Of a stretch of 64,000 nucleotides of DNA, positions 13,023 to 26,600 are shown piece by piece (positions within the stretch are counted from its first letter, which is position 1; every line of letters begins with the position of its first letter). The position numbers and the translations under genes were made by a program. The notes under the pieces were generated by a model that was not told the origin of the DNA, ran no database searches, and saw nothing but the letters and a program-made list of their open reading frames with translations. The stretch lies in contig JABWDB010000007.1 of NCBI GenBank assembly GCA_019614645.1, positions 6,461,501-6,525,500 of the forward strand, read 5' to 3'. The DNA comes from Stratiolaelaps scimitus (taxonomy: Eukaryota > Arthropoda > Arachnida > Mesostigmata > Laelapidae).

Positions 13023-13214
13023 TGCACCTCTCAGCAAGATGTGCAGTTTCAACTGCCAGTTCATGCCGATGAACAACAACCACAACAACAGCAGCAGCAA
13101 CCGCAGCAACAGCAGCAGCAGCAACAAATGCAGTCTCAGTTTGCGGGTGGCTCCACCAGCACCAGTGGCTCCACAAGCTATTCGACCATGAGCACGGGTG
13201 CAATGCAGCTGTAA
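13023..13214 (+). CDS. In-frame Gln-rich extension after TGA (possible readthrough or allele-specific stop)
   Basis: Directly after the TGA the same frame stays open for 63 codons to TAA at 13212-13214. The peptide starts CTSQQDVQFQLPVHADEQQ, has a Gln/Pro tract coded by mixed CAA and CAG codons, and ends SGSTSYSTMSTGAMQL. Mixed synonymous Gln codons and a normal non-repetitive flank on both sides suggest past or present coding constraint. It could be translated by stop-codon readthrough, be the true C-terminus with the TGA a sequence error or allele (CGA or TGG to TGA), or be a recently shortened tail. No intron with convincing sites removes the TGA. Confidence 0.5.
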   Translation, partial: CTSQQDVQFQLPVHADEQQPQQQQQQPQQQQQQQQMQSQFAGGSTSTSGSTSYSTMSTGAMQL

Positions 13215-14623
13215 CCGGACAACTCACACATGGCACCGTGCGATCAGCGGAGTGCAGTGGACGGCTAACTGATCGATGGTTGACGAATTCTTACAACCTG
13301 TTCGTGCATATGTACGTGTATACACAAGTATGCACGCGTCCACAGGATACAACGGGTTCACGCCGACGTTCGAGGCTCGAGGGTCTACGACATCCTGTGC
13401 CAGCCATGCGTCTGGTAATCGATCTCATCCACTGAAGTATCGTAAACGCGCGAATCGTTTGCTCTCGCCAGCCATTTTCTTGCTGAGTTTTTTGCCATTG
13501 CATTATTGCTACTACCACTACTATCGTCATGATCACCAGCGGCGACAACTGCAGCGGCACCATCATCAACTTCATTGCGCGCGTGCTCGACTCTTCGGGC
13601 GGTGATATCACATTCGTTATGGTCTCTCTGGTGACACCGATAGCAGCTATAGCAGCAGGTAGGATATAGGTGGTGGCGTTCACGGAGTCGACTCGTAGAA
13701 TGTCCGATAATCGCAAGGTTTCGATGGCCGCATTCAGCCATCAACGCCCCACCAAACGTTCCTTTCGATCGCAGGCGAAAACTGAGACACAAACAAGCCT
13801 CGAAAAAGGGTAAATGAGTTCCACAGGAGGATTCTGATGCTGTTGCGCCGAGCGAGCAGGGCATCAGCGACATCAGACTCGGCTTCATTGCGTCACGCTG
13901 TACAGTGCCGCGCGCACGCATTCATCGACGCTGACACGCCGCGAGTGACGAGCTCGCGAATTCGACCATTAGTTGCTGGTGGCCCGGCTTGTGTCTGGCG
14001 GCTTGGACGAGATGCCTTGCCGAAGAGAATAATGTAGACCCTAGTCACGCGACCTTCAAAGCTCGCTACGACCTTGACAAGGACAAGATAGATTTCATGT
14101 CAAGGTTATGTCACAACAGAATATAGGAAATGTAGATGAGAAAACAGATGAATGGGAGTAAACAAATTGAAAGAAGCGAAACGCTGATTGAGAGTATGCG
14201 AAATGCCTATGAGAGGCGATGTACTAGTATAGGCGAGAGGGAGCGATGTTACAGAATGCTGACACTATTGATAACTATTAATGATAGCAATGAGGAAGAT
14301 CTTGAACGAAATACAGCAACAATGACAACAGCAGCAACAACAACCCCAGGAAGCCAGCGCAGCCATTTAGTGACATAGATGAGCACAGCACGCCTAATCT
14401 CTAGTGGAGGTCGAGAGGATGACAAGTGCACGAAAGCTGATAAAGGCGAACGTGTCGAATGAAGAAGAACGCCCAGTTGACCGTGTGCTATACCACTATG
14501 TTTAGCTAGCGAGTAGAGGAGCCGTCTGGGTGTGTGCAATAATTGGGTGCTGTTCAAGTCGGCACCACAGTGCGAAATATATGGCGTGGTTACACCACAG
14601 ATTTGACGCAATGTGTCTTTATA

Positions 14624-14629
14624 AATAAA
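14624..14629 (+). terminator. Candidate polyadenylation signal of the first gene
   Basis: AATAAA about 1.4 kb after TAA at 13212, followed by an A-rich stretch. A second AATAAA is at 15417-15422. Confidence 0.35.
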
Positions 14630-15379
14630 CAGAAAAAATTAACAGTCGATCTGACAGTAATTAAGAATGTGAGTAATGACAAATAGTAAAGATCACACAC
14701 ACACACACACACAGTACACATATATATATATACACTGAGTCAGAGAGAGAGTCACGCAAGGTATAGTCTATAAGAGCGGGAAGGAATGGCCATGTGGAGA
14801 CCCGACGATTTAGATACGAATGGAAATCAAATTAGTTACTTTTACGGCCGAATACAACTATGTAACAAACAAAAATCTCGTATCGTTCAAGTCCTCTCAT
14901 AAATATACGTGTCCATTTAAGCATGTCGTAACGATTATAATGGCGATCATAATGGTATTAATGGTGACGAATGGTGATGTTAATGAATAGTAGCTATGAG
15001 AAGAGAATGATGAAGATGATAGACGCAAATGGACATATGACTCTTGCAGATATGATAAATGAGATAGAAGACGACATAAAAAGCAATATATTACAACAAG
15101 AACAGCAGCAGCAGCAGCACCAGCAACAACAAAAGACAGAGACACTGTGACTGGTTCCCGAATCTCATCAATCCTATCGTATACTTAAATATAAATGATA
15201 TAGATATTGGAGGGAAGGTGACATTACCGGCTTCAATAGTTACCACCATTCCAGACAAAATCGAGAAATCAGGAGAAATAATGATAATAATAATAATAAT
15301 AAAGATAATTATTATATATATATATAATAATGCTAATAATAACGTAATATGTAAATATGATATATGAAGATGACAAGTA

Positions 15380-15422
15380 TAATTATAATAATAACAATAA
15401 TAATAATAATAATAATAATAAA
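15380..15422. repeat. (AAT)n repeat
   Basis: AATAATAAC-type units, ending in the AATAAA at 15417. Confidence 0.85.
15417..15422 (+). terminator. Second candidate polyadenylation signal of the first gene
   Basis: AATAAA at the end of an AAT repeat, followed within 50 bases by TGTGTTTTCTACTTTGT, a T/G-rich element of the kind seen downstream of cleavage sites. Confidence 0.3.
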
Positions 15423-18176
15423 TTTAAATTAAGTTCACACCGAAATAAGCCTGTGTTTTCTACTTTGTCAGAGTGTCCATCGCGTTTAGGCGTCGACTTC
15501 AACAGAACTTGAGAACGGTTGGTTCTTTTGTACTGGTAAACCTACGGAGCGCCTTGATTGCGACGAGATTGCGGTATACTTCGAAGCCCAATTATAGAAC
15601 TTTGCTGAATGCAAACGACAAGGTTCCCTTTGATTCTATGTTTGTTAGCTCTTATCATAATTCACGGCACTCCTCAACACGATGCGACCGGTTCAGTCAA
15701 GCATCCGTCTACATTGCACCGGAAATACCGGGACCTGGTGCCCAACAGAACCGGGCCGTTGTGAATACTCCGACTGGTGCCTCTCCTTGATTGGAGCTGA
15801 ACAGTAGTAAACTCGACGATAGAATTTCTCGATCTCTGAGATTCATATTTAATAGTTGTGCGCTGATACGACAGGACGATGAATGCCGCATCGTCTACCC
15901 ATCCTTGGGATCCACCCTACTGAGACACATTGATTTATTGATCGCTTTCTAACCCGCCAAAGCTGATTGACATCGTCTATCATATATACGTCATCTGGCG
16001 CGTAACCTTCAGCGAGACACTTTTTCACATCTATACTGCAAAATGTTAAATAGCAAAAAAACAGTCGACACAGCCACGTTGTTGTAACACCTAATCACAA
16101 TTTTCCTTTGCGGCATTTCTAAACAGCCAACCGTCAACAAAATATATCTGTTAGATGTGTCCGGTAAGCATGCGACAACACCAGGAACATGCGGAATCAC
16201 CCGGCGACCAAGAAAAAGTCCCAGAAATGAATCGTCTCATACAACGGCAGATCCTTGTAGTAAAAGAGCGCGCGCGGGGGCGGGAGGCGGTGTCCTTGTA
16301 AAAAATCACTCAAAATCAACGATCAAGATACCGCTATTTACGAACCAATCACACCATATGATATCTAACCGCGAAGCCTCCTTAACTCTCTACGTCGCAT
16401 CAAAACGATGAATAAAACAGAGTATTCAATCATTCATTCAATTGATTTGCACTTCAGCCCGCACATTTTCGAGTGTGGAAGCGAACAATTCCACGTCGAC
16501 AAATCTACAATAGACTACACTACTACAGACTGCGTGATGACATATAAGAGAGCTTAAGCATTGTAACAATTGCAGCTCCTTTAATAAACCAATAAAGCCT
16601 TTACCTTTACATATGGCAAATGGTATATCTATTGCAAGATGGCTACGATCATACGCATGCAATATTCGTTACGTGCGTGCCCTCAGCACGACACTCAGCT
16701 GGCGTCTCCAATTCAGTTCGTTGCCAATGTCATGTGGTCGCGGCCGCACTCGGTCTTCACCACTGCAAACCTGCAGCGTTCCCTAAGATGACGATACCAT
16801 TCACAGGTAGCGCAGCATAGGGCAGTGTCGATGCTGGGCCGCGTCGTTTCCGCCGCTTTGCTCGGCGTCTGCTCGTCGTATCTTTGAAAGCGTAGCGTCC
16901 CACATGACCGAGTGCGCTTAAATGAGGTGTCGAGGAATCGCCTCGGCCATGCGTCCACCTGGCCGATCTCTAGCAAATGCGAGATCTTGTCAGCACAGCG
17001 GTGGTGCCGAAGCCGCGTAGCGAGAGTTGCCTGCAGGCGTCGCATCTATGTGGTCACGCTACAGAAGTGTCGATACGATTTTTTAATTCTACAACAATTG
17101 CAACAACAACAACAACAACACCAATATATGCTACAGAGGCTGATCCAGCCGCAGAAGCAACTTGTGCTAATGTTGGCTAATCCAGCAGCATCAGAAGCAA
17201 CTTGTACGCGACTGCCTTAGCGTTGCTCCGACCGATGGCGATTCGTCTCTCGGAGCAGCAGCAGCAGCGGCGGCGGCGGCGCTCGATTCCACATCGCCTG
17301 CTGACATCGTTGTCGCTCGACTATGAATTGGGCGCTAAACGCGCGCCCAACAGGGAGACGAAGGGATCCCCGCGGCGCTATTTGGACCCAGCCGCCGTGC
17401 GGAGACCGCAACAGCCGCTTTGCGCGGCAGCGGCGGCGGCCGCGGCGACAGCGTTCTTCAGCAGGTCTAGATTGAACAACAAGTGTACATGTGTCTGTGT
17501 ACATGTGGGCTTGCTTACGTGTGAGGAGCCGTCACACTAAAAGCATCGGTTCTGCCGCCTCGCCGATGAAGTGCGAGCGGGCGTCGACAGCGCTCCGAAC
17601 GGATCCTTCCGTGCTGGCGTACAACGCCGCAAGAAGTGTTAGACAACATTAGCAACAGCAGCAACAAGACGACGACCATGCCCAAAGGTGAACGCTGCGA
17701 ATTCGTTCTCGTGCTGCTCATCGTATTGCTGGCTGTTGCTGTTCGCTCTCAGACGGACAAGGAAGTAGAAACATATCGAGACAGACTGACTTTCAGGTAG
17801 ACGAGTTATCGGCTGTTGCTGCTGCTGGCGCAGTTGTAGGTGTGGTAAGTGCCGCAGCGTCTCCTATGGGTACACGGACACGGCAAACACACACGAATAC
17901 ATACCATTCTATATATCAGACACTATGGCGATGATGACGATGATGATCGATTTTGAGTTTTCTGATGAAACACAGCGAGTCTTCCACGAGACATGAAACT
18001 ACTATGGGCGTCTACTTTGCATAGAGCATATGTTAACGCTGCGTTTTGATTAACCTCTGCGCCGATCTGTCGAGCATGCGTTTAGGCTTCGGCTAGTTAC
18101 GAAATATTATTGTTATTATTCGATATATTTGTTGTCGTCGACAGAACGTGTTGCGCTATATAGCTGATGTATAGTA

Positions 18177-18213
18177 AACACTCAAGCAGTTCAGTAAACA
18201 CTTCTTGAGTGTT
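18177..18213. repeat. 10-bp inverted repeat
   Basis: AACACTCAAG at 18177-18186 and CTTGAGTGTT at 18204-18213, perfect, with a 17-base spacer. Confidence 0.55.
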
Positions 18214-18786
18214 CTCTGAGTGTGGTCTGATTGGTGAATCGGACGCTAGGCGAGCCCGACAGTGCGCGAGCACATTACGCCTGAATGTACTCCTGTTGCG
18301 GGCAGCTGTTCTGAACTCAGGTAAACTCAGTGACGCCATGCTTTGTTTAGCTGTTAACTGTACCACTACAACAACAGACTACCAGTAGTGTTCTTCCAGA
18401 GCTAGAAACACTATGTGAGACTGTTCCCACCTTTTTTGAAACCTAGGAGGTGTTGTTTCTTGATTCGGAATCACTTTCACACAGAGGCCGCTGTCCCTTG
18501 TAACATCCCTATTGCTGCTGCTTAACTCGCCCGCTCCATCCCCCCCGTAGTGTCAGCCGTAGCTACCCTGTCTGCCGGCCTTTGCTCGTTGGGAATGCAC
18601 CTAGGTGACATGTAGATTGTCCCGGAACCTGTATGACGGTGTGTCCACCAGCCGTCAGCACTCATGGTCTCGTGATTGCTCGCTCCCTCGCTCTCTTTCT
18701 TAAAAACTGCCCATGCCACCGGAAGACAGAACAACGATAAGATGGCGTTGTGTTATTCCTTACTCTGCCTACTAAATACTATTATT

Positions 18787-18857
18787 CTTTTTTTTCAGCT
18801 TTCAGGCTGACTCTCAGCCAACATTTAACGTCCACGGTACAACTGCTTTTGGATACT
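18787..18857 (-). mobile_element. SINE A 3'-end fragment with poly-A tail
   Basis: The minus strand reads AAAGCAGTTGTACCGTGGAC, GTTAAATGTTGGCTGAGAGT, CAGCCTGAAAGCTG and then a run of nine A, identical in order to the 3' module of the copy at 46795. Confidence 0.7.
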
Positions 18858-21800
18858 ATTATACTACTAAATACTATAATACTACTACAACCACTGTTGC
18901 TGCTATTGCGTGATGTGAGCGCACGTCTCTTTGTAACGTGCGTGTGTTTAGCAGCACACGCACGACGAGGCTGACCAATCTGCCATTACGCTGAGCAGCA
19001 CAACAGCGTCTTCTTCTCTCCTGCCGTCGCTGCTGACGGGTAATAGTAGCACAGCAATTGAATCACTTCGCCGTACGCCTTCGATCGGGGACCGCATCGT
19101 TTAGGTTACCGCCTGCTGAGCATCGCTTGAAAGCGACTGCGAGGAGTGAGTCCAGCCGAGCGCTGCCGAGTCAAGTCCGGATATCAGAATCGACGGGGGA
19201 CGCTGGGCCAGGGCATCGAGATACATATTATGGATATCAACCACGTTTACCGATTCCTCTCGCTGCTGCAGCTGCAGCAGCAGCAGCAGCCGCCACTTCG
19301 GCCGCTGTTTCAGCTTCTTCTCCTCGGCGCCGTTTCTTGTGTTCGCGGCAAATATATAATATAATACTAGCAATAGAAGAGAAACTACGCCGTGAGCAGG
19401 TTGACCTAACATTCTCAGAGCATATTCGTAGTTGGATGCTAACGCCGTAGTTGCGACTACAGTAGGAGTTCTCCGATCGCCGCGTTCCCGAATCGTCGAC
19501 CGCTGCTGCTGCTGTTCCCGCTGCCTCGACAATTGAAAGCGTTAATTTCAACGACGATACCGCTCTGCCGTTAAACGCCGAGTTGACAGAAATTAAGCGA
19601 AGTCGTGTTCTGGCTCCCCTGACTTCACGTTATAGCGCGGTCACGAGCCCGGCCACCGCCGCGTTGCCGCTGCGGCGCCTACCCCTGACGGTCACCGGGC
19701 AGCCGCCGTGCGAGCATTTACCCCCCGGGCGCCGAGGGGTCGCCACCCCCCGACGACGAGGGGCAAATGTTCAGCGGACATTACGAAAACCGCAGCAGCA
19801 GCGGCAACTGTTACGTACGACACTTACGCTAAACATAAGACGACGTACGAACGTGTATTGACAAGAAGCCTACGCCGGTGGACGAAAGCGTTACCTGGGG
19901 ATTACAAACAACTACCTATTTATATAGTAGCCTGTGCGAGATCAGCGTATAGGTGTCAAAATTGCCAATTTTACGGTGAAAGTTGAGTTGACGCTGTTTA
20001 GACGCATGTGGCGTGCGCAACGTCACGATGATGTTGAATGAACGACCTGAGGGCTCATAAATGTTGACTCATATGTAATTCATCAAAAACATTATGGGTG
20101 TCGAGTATTACAGCGTTACTTGTCGTTCGCCGGGTGAGGGGCCTCCGGACGGGTGCGATCCCCTACCACAGGTTTATCGGTACCGACCCGAGAAATAGCA
20201 TTACAACATTGTATCGATTAGGGCTGTTGAATAATATACGAAATAGGTATCCTTAATTGAACCTGTTTAGTTAAACATTCGGAACTGGCAGAACGCTACT
20301 TTGTTGCCGATAGTGGGTGTCTATCTGATTGTGCGTGGAGAGAGAAACAGCAACACGCTTTTCGGAGAGGCTGTTCCGTGTTTGTCACTCTTTTTTTTTT
20401 AGTATTTCTTAACCTAAACAGAATGGAAAGACAGTCAAAGCTGTCTACAGAGTGGTTCGATCAAGGAATCAAGGCTCGCATGTGTGCGTAGTAGATATTG
20501 TTAGATACAGTAAAAATGGTGCTATCGAGATCTCAAACATCGACTCATATGAAAATAGTTTTCCAACTAGATATATAACATTTATATATAGCGATGTATT
20601 TCATAGATTATAATTGTATGGAAATCGTTATTTCTAGCAGTGGATAGATGACATGTGATCGCTACCTAGTGTCGGCGTCGACGACGCGTTGATAGACAAA
20701 TCCATGGGCATACTTTACAATGACAACTTCCTCCGGCAGAACGTGCTTTGATATTATAAAGTTGTTATTATTATTATTATTATTATTATGCACACTCGTT
20801 CTTAGTAATCCTTCTTGCACCTCGCGTTTCAGTGACGAATAAACTAGCTCTGCTATTTCAATATCTGTAGTTATCTATTTTCTGTAATGCTTACGAAATG
20901 CGTCCCACGTTTCTCTCATTCGTACGATATTTAGTGACTATGGTTTTCACTTAGCCAATCACTACATTGTAATGATTAGCGGTACGCGTAACAAGTACTA
21001 TGTGTTAGATGTCATCTACACAATCGACTAAATGACTTTAGTCGTTCAGATCCTGATCACCACCTCTTATGGTGTTGTGGACATCAGGGGGACGCATGCG
21101 ACTTCATGAGATCATTTTCATTCTTGAAAAGGACACGAATCTATAATATTATCGACATCCAAACCGTACACGAAGAGGTGTAACCAACCGTCCGAAGCCA
21201 CGTGTCTTATGTACCCGCAACTTGAACCCAATTACAGCGCATTCTGACGAAAGACCTATGGCACATGAATACAATCTGCATCGTTACTGAATCTCTGACA
21301 GTTATCGCTCACATTTTGTGTGTGGCGTACTTAGTGCTCATCTTAGTGTTTGGCTTCGCCCGATACTTCAGTGTTCACCGTTTAGCGGCGGCATCAGCTC
21401 ACATCGTTCTAACTCCTCCGGGGGTCCTCAAGGGCGACGTCAAGAATAGTAGCAACCCGGGTACGCTCCGATCAGCCAGTCCCGTTCGTGGAGCGCCGCA
21501 TAGCATCGCTATCATCGGAGCCGGTCGAGACCGAGCAGTTGGTTGCCTGGACGGACAGCAGAAGCGGACTCCCGACAGCTCGTGGCGCGCGAGAGAGAAG
21601 AATCTCGGATGAGCGACATTGACGGTTGGCAGCTCTTGAGTGACTAGCTTACGCCAGCAAGGTAGCGCCATCGAGTGAGAGACAGGCCACGCATGGCGGA
21701 GTAACGCCAGCCCAAATGGTCGCCGCGGCCGCCGCCGCCGCCGCTCGAGATGCTGGTGGGCCGCTAAGTGGAGTGAGCTGAAGTGCACCGAAGTGACGAC

Positions 21801-23580
21801 GCGAGAAAGCAAAGCGCATCGACGATGTAGAACGCGTTATATAGCTACCCTGCTAAACAGGCCAGCCTCTGCCCGGCCACGCTAACAACTATTACACATC
21901 ACACATGTCGCATGTCTAGGCGCCATCAAACAGCGCTTAACAGATTTAGGATGGGCTTAAGCGGCACGAGCGTGTGGTGAGTGCTCGTGGGCCCGCGAAC
22001 AGATTGAAGACAATTTAACGCGTTTAACATTGAGAAACCCGCAGCAGACCGAAAGCGACGTCGTTTACGTCGGTGAGACCGCGCGTAATATCTGCTTGTG
22101 ACCGATGTTGTCGCGTGGCAGCGCACGCGGCTGAGGTGTTGATGTATAATAACAGATTTTCGGTTCAGTCAGGGGGGGAGGGGGATGATGTTTTGACGTC
22201 TAATAACAAGTTTCAGCAAGGGCGTCCCCGCAAGGCTTAATCTTAAGACAATGATACGATATTCGGGAAGTTTCGAGGTGGTCGTAGATAGAAGGGATCG
22301 AAGTGCGGATGTATCGTGGACCTGATTCACTGCTTCGGTGTGGTCATCTATGACAACCGAAGATCGTGGAGGGGCAGAGCTATTTACCCCTACATATAAA
22401 CGATTATTCGAACTGGATGTAGACTACTTTGAATATTTAATTGTCCTTCAATTAGATGATGTCTGTACCTCTCTCATTCGCTGGTGAATTGGTGGAGAAC
22501 AGGGGAAGCAAGCCGGTAACGTTCAGTATGGAGGAGTTAGCGGTTTTATATGCAAGGCGTTTGTCTGACAGATATCTCACGTTTATGCACAGCTACGCTT
22601 GGACTTCAAGTAACAACGAGAGCTGAGGACATTTCGGTTGTACGCTTCTGTGAGAACCACCAAGCGTTAATAGTGATATTTGACATTCCCATTCGCCCGT
22701 GCATGAAATAGGACTTATGATCGCTTGCAATCAAAACTTACACCACTTTTCGCTTCTGACGATGGATTCTCAAAAATACAGTCGTCAATATTCCAAATAA
22801 TAATAATAAAAGCAACAAAGCAAAACAAAAAAAAGACCAATGTTCTCTGTCCTCCACGGTTTTTGTCCAAAGAAATAAATAACTAACACAACCTTACCAA
22901 TCTCTAGCGGCGTTGTAGTTTGTGGCCGTGCACATGGCCGCGAAGGAATACTATCCTTCGTTGAAACTCTCTCACCACTAATTGTCTATAGTTGCGCTTT
23001 TTGAAACTCGTAACAAATCATAGAACAGCACAAAACGGAATGACGACAAAAGATGACGACAACAAAAAGTGCGAAATCCAGTGCGCTTCTAATCTCGATC
23101 TGAGGCAGTGTTCAAAGCAGCACCGGCTGGAAGCCGTAAAGGTAACACTCGCGTCGAAAGCGTGCAGAAGGCGTGATCGAGAGTGGATCCTTTCATCTCG
23201 AGACAAATTATTCGTAAATGATCGCCACACATGCCAAATTGCGAGAACATGCGAATACGGTGGACAATACCGCCTCGACATCATTAGCATCACAGGATAT
23301 ATGTGCGTACATTTCGGAGGTTTCCGCTATCTTCCATCAGTTCATCATTCTATCATGGACAACGCTGGGATCGATGCCGATCTGGGTAGCCATCACAGTT
23401 TTGAATGTGGAGCCAAAACATGAGAAGTGTGAAATATTTCACTGATCACGAGCTCATCAGGTGGCGCCAGCGTCGGCAGTAATGGTGTTCTGTGCGCCCA
23501 CAACGACAGTCGTCCCGCTTCTTGTTAATGACCACTTGAAGATAGATTCATTGTTATAGGGCACGCCTTAATGTAGGTGT

Positions 23581-23584
<4 letters not shown>

Positions 23585-23616
<32 letters not shown>
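23585..23616. repeat. (AT)16 microsatellite
   Basis: Uninterrupted AT units in the gene-free region. Confidence 0.9.
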
Positions 23617-23626
<10 letters not shown>

Positions 23627-26600
23627 TCCCAGGCGTTTTGCTGAGACAGGAAGATTTGTCTACAGCGCTATCAACTTTACGCGTTTTTTTTTCCATATTT
23701 AGCCGCTAAAGTAGCCGACTCGTCGAAAGAGGTAGTCTCCGATATGGACACATAACTATTCAATCGAAGTAACCAATGGCTATTACGGTTCGAGCCCTTT
23801 CGAAGGTGTTCTGAATTCTACCTAGAAGGTCACAGTGGTCTGTAGTAGACGCAATATATAGGCCACAAGCGGGAGGCAGCCATTACTTTGTGTCTATATA
23901 TTGTCCCGGAGAGTGTTCCAGGTACGAAACCCTTGGCTCTTTGAAGGATGCGAATCTCGTCGAGAAAAATCGTTTCAAACGATGTAATCTTTGAGCAAGT
24001 TGGCCGCTTAGAACCATTACAAAATAATGACCTGATAGAAAATGCCGTAGACGATGCCGCATTGCTGTCGCCGGCCTTCGACGAGTGGCGCTACTCAAAT
24101 GGGGCTTTTGGTCAGCTACGATTGGTTTCAATGTCTGCCGAAGAGGGCTCCTATTGAACGCTAGTCAACACACGCCTTGGGTAGGCCAGCTGCGCAGAAA
24201 ACGATCAATAAGATGATGATAATAATAATAATAATAACAATAATCGTAATGACAAGAAGAAATGAAGAAATGGCGATAGGATTGCGAGCGAAGGAATCCT
24301 CCTCATCGAATCAGTCATTCGACAACAATACTAGCAGACTCCCTATAGCTGAAGAGTGCTCTTCGATTCGGAAGCAGAATTGGCCAGGTGCAGAAGTGTC
24401 GACGGCCACCACCATAGCAAACACCATAGTTGTGTTTGGTCACAGTGAACAGTTACTAGTCATCATCGTAGAAGCGTTTTTCAATCCGCCCCATTGCGTG
24501 CCTGTATAATGCTGATGGGAACAGGACGCGATAAGCGACATTCCGTGACTCCGTTTGTTCGTACCGGTTAAGCAGCATATGCAACACCTTATTGGGCATT
24601 TGATTCTAATTAATGCCGTTCGTTGTACAGTTTGTAATAATGGTTTGATCAAGTCGTATCATCATCATAATAATAATGATGCTGATTTGATTGACAAAAC
24701 CGTTGATAAGCGGTAGTCCGCTTTAAAATAGAGTATATCAGTTTGTTTTAGTTTCTCATCATCAGGCTGATAATTATGTCTCGTGGAAGATTCGAAAGCG
24801 CCATCGCTCTCTACGGTAATTTCAATACTTTGCTGAGACGGCTTATGTATGAGTTTGTCTTTTATGCGGGTCCTAATTTTCGATGCATAACTACACATAG
24901 AGCATTGACAAATAGTTTTCGTTCTAGCAGCATTCCTGCAATCCTTTGCGACTGTGTGCCGCATACAGAAAATTTAAGTATATTTCGTATTCGACAAAAT
25001 CGGTAAGCATATCTGCAAAACATTAGCGACGAACCAGTCAAGCTGGTCACCGATGATGAAGTACATACGTCTCGAAACTCAAGTATTAGGCAAAAATGCG
25101 CAACTGTTCAAGGACTCCGGAGATGCGATAACAGCCACTACTACGAACTGGATTAACATAGCCCATGTCAACGCCTTTGAGTAGTTAGATTCGCTAAGAG
25201 CTGAGCTTCGATAAGAGGTATAGTTACACTTGACGAAACGCTGGACCATTAACAACAACGGTGTGCTTATGTTTGATTCTACCGTTTATAACTCAGAGTC
25301 ATTAGTCGACCCATTTAATTAAAAATATGTGCGTACTATATATTATCTCATCACTACTTTAATACGTTTGCAATGATGATTCCAGGTAAACGTACAACTC
25401 AGCTATAACCTATGACAACTTCAAACCGTTCCATACCGCAGCGGGTATGCGCCTTCCTGTACGTATACGCCGTACAATAAATTCACTCTCGAGAATACCT
25501 TCAGTGCACGAAATATCTTCGTGCCATCGAGTGATTGTCACCTCGGGCTTCACGGATTTCGTTTTGCGTCGAGCGGACGGACGGACCACCTGAGGTGTCC
25601 GCAACAAGCGTACGTTCGTTGTCGACCCTCCGTTGGCGTACACGCTCTATGAGTGCGGCTACTTCAGTGTCGTTGTCGTCGTCGTTGTTGGCTCATCAGT
25701 TCAATCGGTTGTTGTTTGTTGTTGTCACATTGAACGAGTGAATCAACGAGGCCTACATCGGAGAGGCCTCACGCCGTAAGCCGAGAGATACCCACGCCGT
25801 CACAGGGCGCCACATCAAACCGTCGGCCACGACACTGCCGGCAGCGGCGGCGGCGGCCATCATATCGACGGCGACAAATAACGCGACGAGTATCGTCTAT
25901 ACCTTGGTACAGAAGCGGACGCCGATGCGTAACCATGTTATGTTTGTCATAGTCGTTCGTTTCATAGATGCTTGTCCGGGGATTGGCTGCCGTCGACGAC
26001 GTCATGAGATAGCATCGCAGTCTCATGGCTGGCCGCAGGGAAAGAAGGAGACATATTTGGAGTTTTTGATGAACTTTGCTGAAGAAAGGCGCGAGCACTT
26101 CTTACAGCGACACGAGTGCTCCCTTGACACAACTGGACACTGGCATACCACACCATCGAGGGTATGCGCGGATACATGTATAGTAAGCGTAGTGGAGCTA
26201 TACTACTACGATGTGCCCATAGAGCATTCATGTGCCATTGACAATCGTAGCCCTTATCAATCTACGGGAGATCGAACGCTTCTGCTGCTGCGGCCGCTGC
26301 TGCTATTTCTTCTGCTGCTGCTCAGACGTCTAACCACCGCAGTGCGCGCACGACGGTTGGTATCTGTAGGGATGATTGTATCTAAATCACTATTGTCAGT
26401 TGCTATCGGCTCTGCTCCATGAGTAGCTAGAGACACAGAACGGCAGCCGATTACTACGACAAAAAAAAAACGGGCATCATATAGTCAGCTTAAGGTGAGC
26501 CCGTCTCTCCCTAAAGAGCTCTCTTCTATTGAGCACTGCGGAGAAATGCGAGGCCAGCACGGAGTCGCAGTGTTGTCGCAGGTTACGGCCGTGAACCACG

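Larger units (their letters stand above)
15441..21264. other. Gene-poor region with GC-rich, coding-like patches
   Basis: Beyond the presumed end of the first gene. Holds CAG/CAA tracts at about 17096 and 17262, an Ala-type tract at 19262, a GC-rich block at 19600-19760 and a SINE A fragment at 18787. No exon chain could be assembled. Confidence 0.4.

Noticed and set aside
25904..26422. 172-codon plus frame
   Set aside because: Starts with TTG, includes a Leu run from a CTG repeat, and has no splice or domain support.
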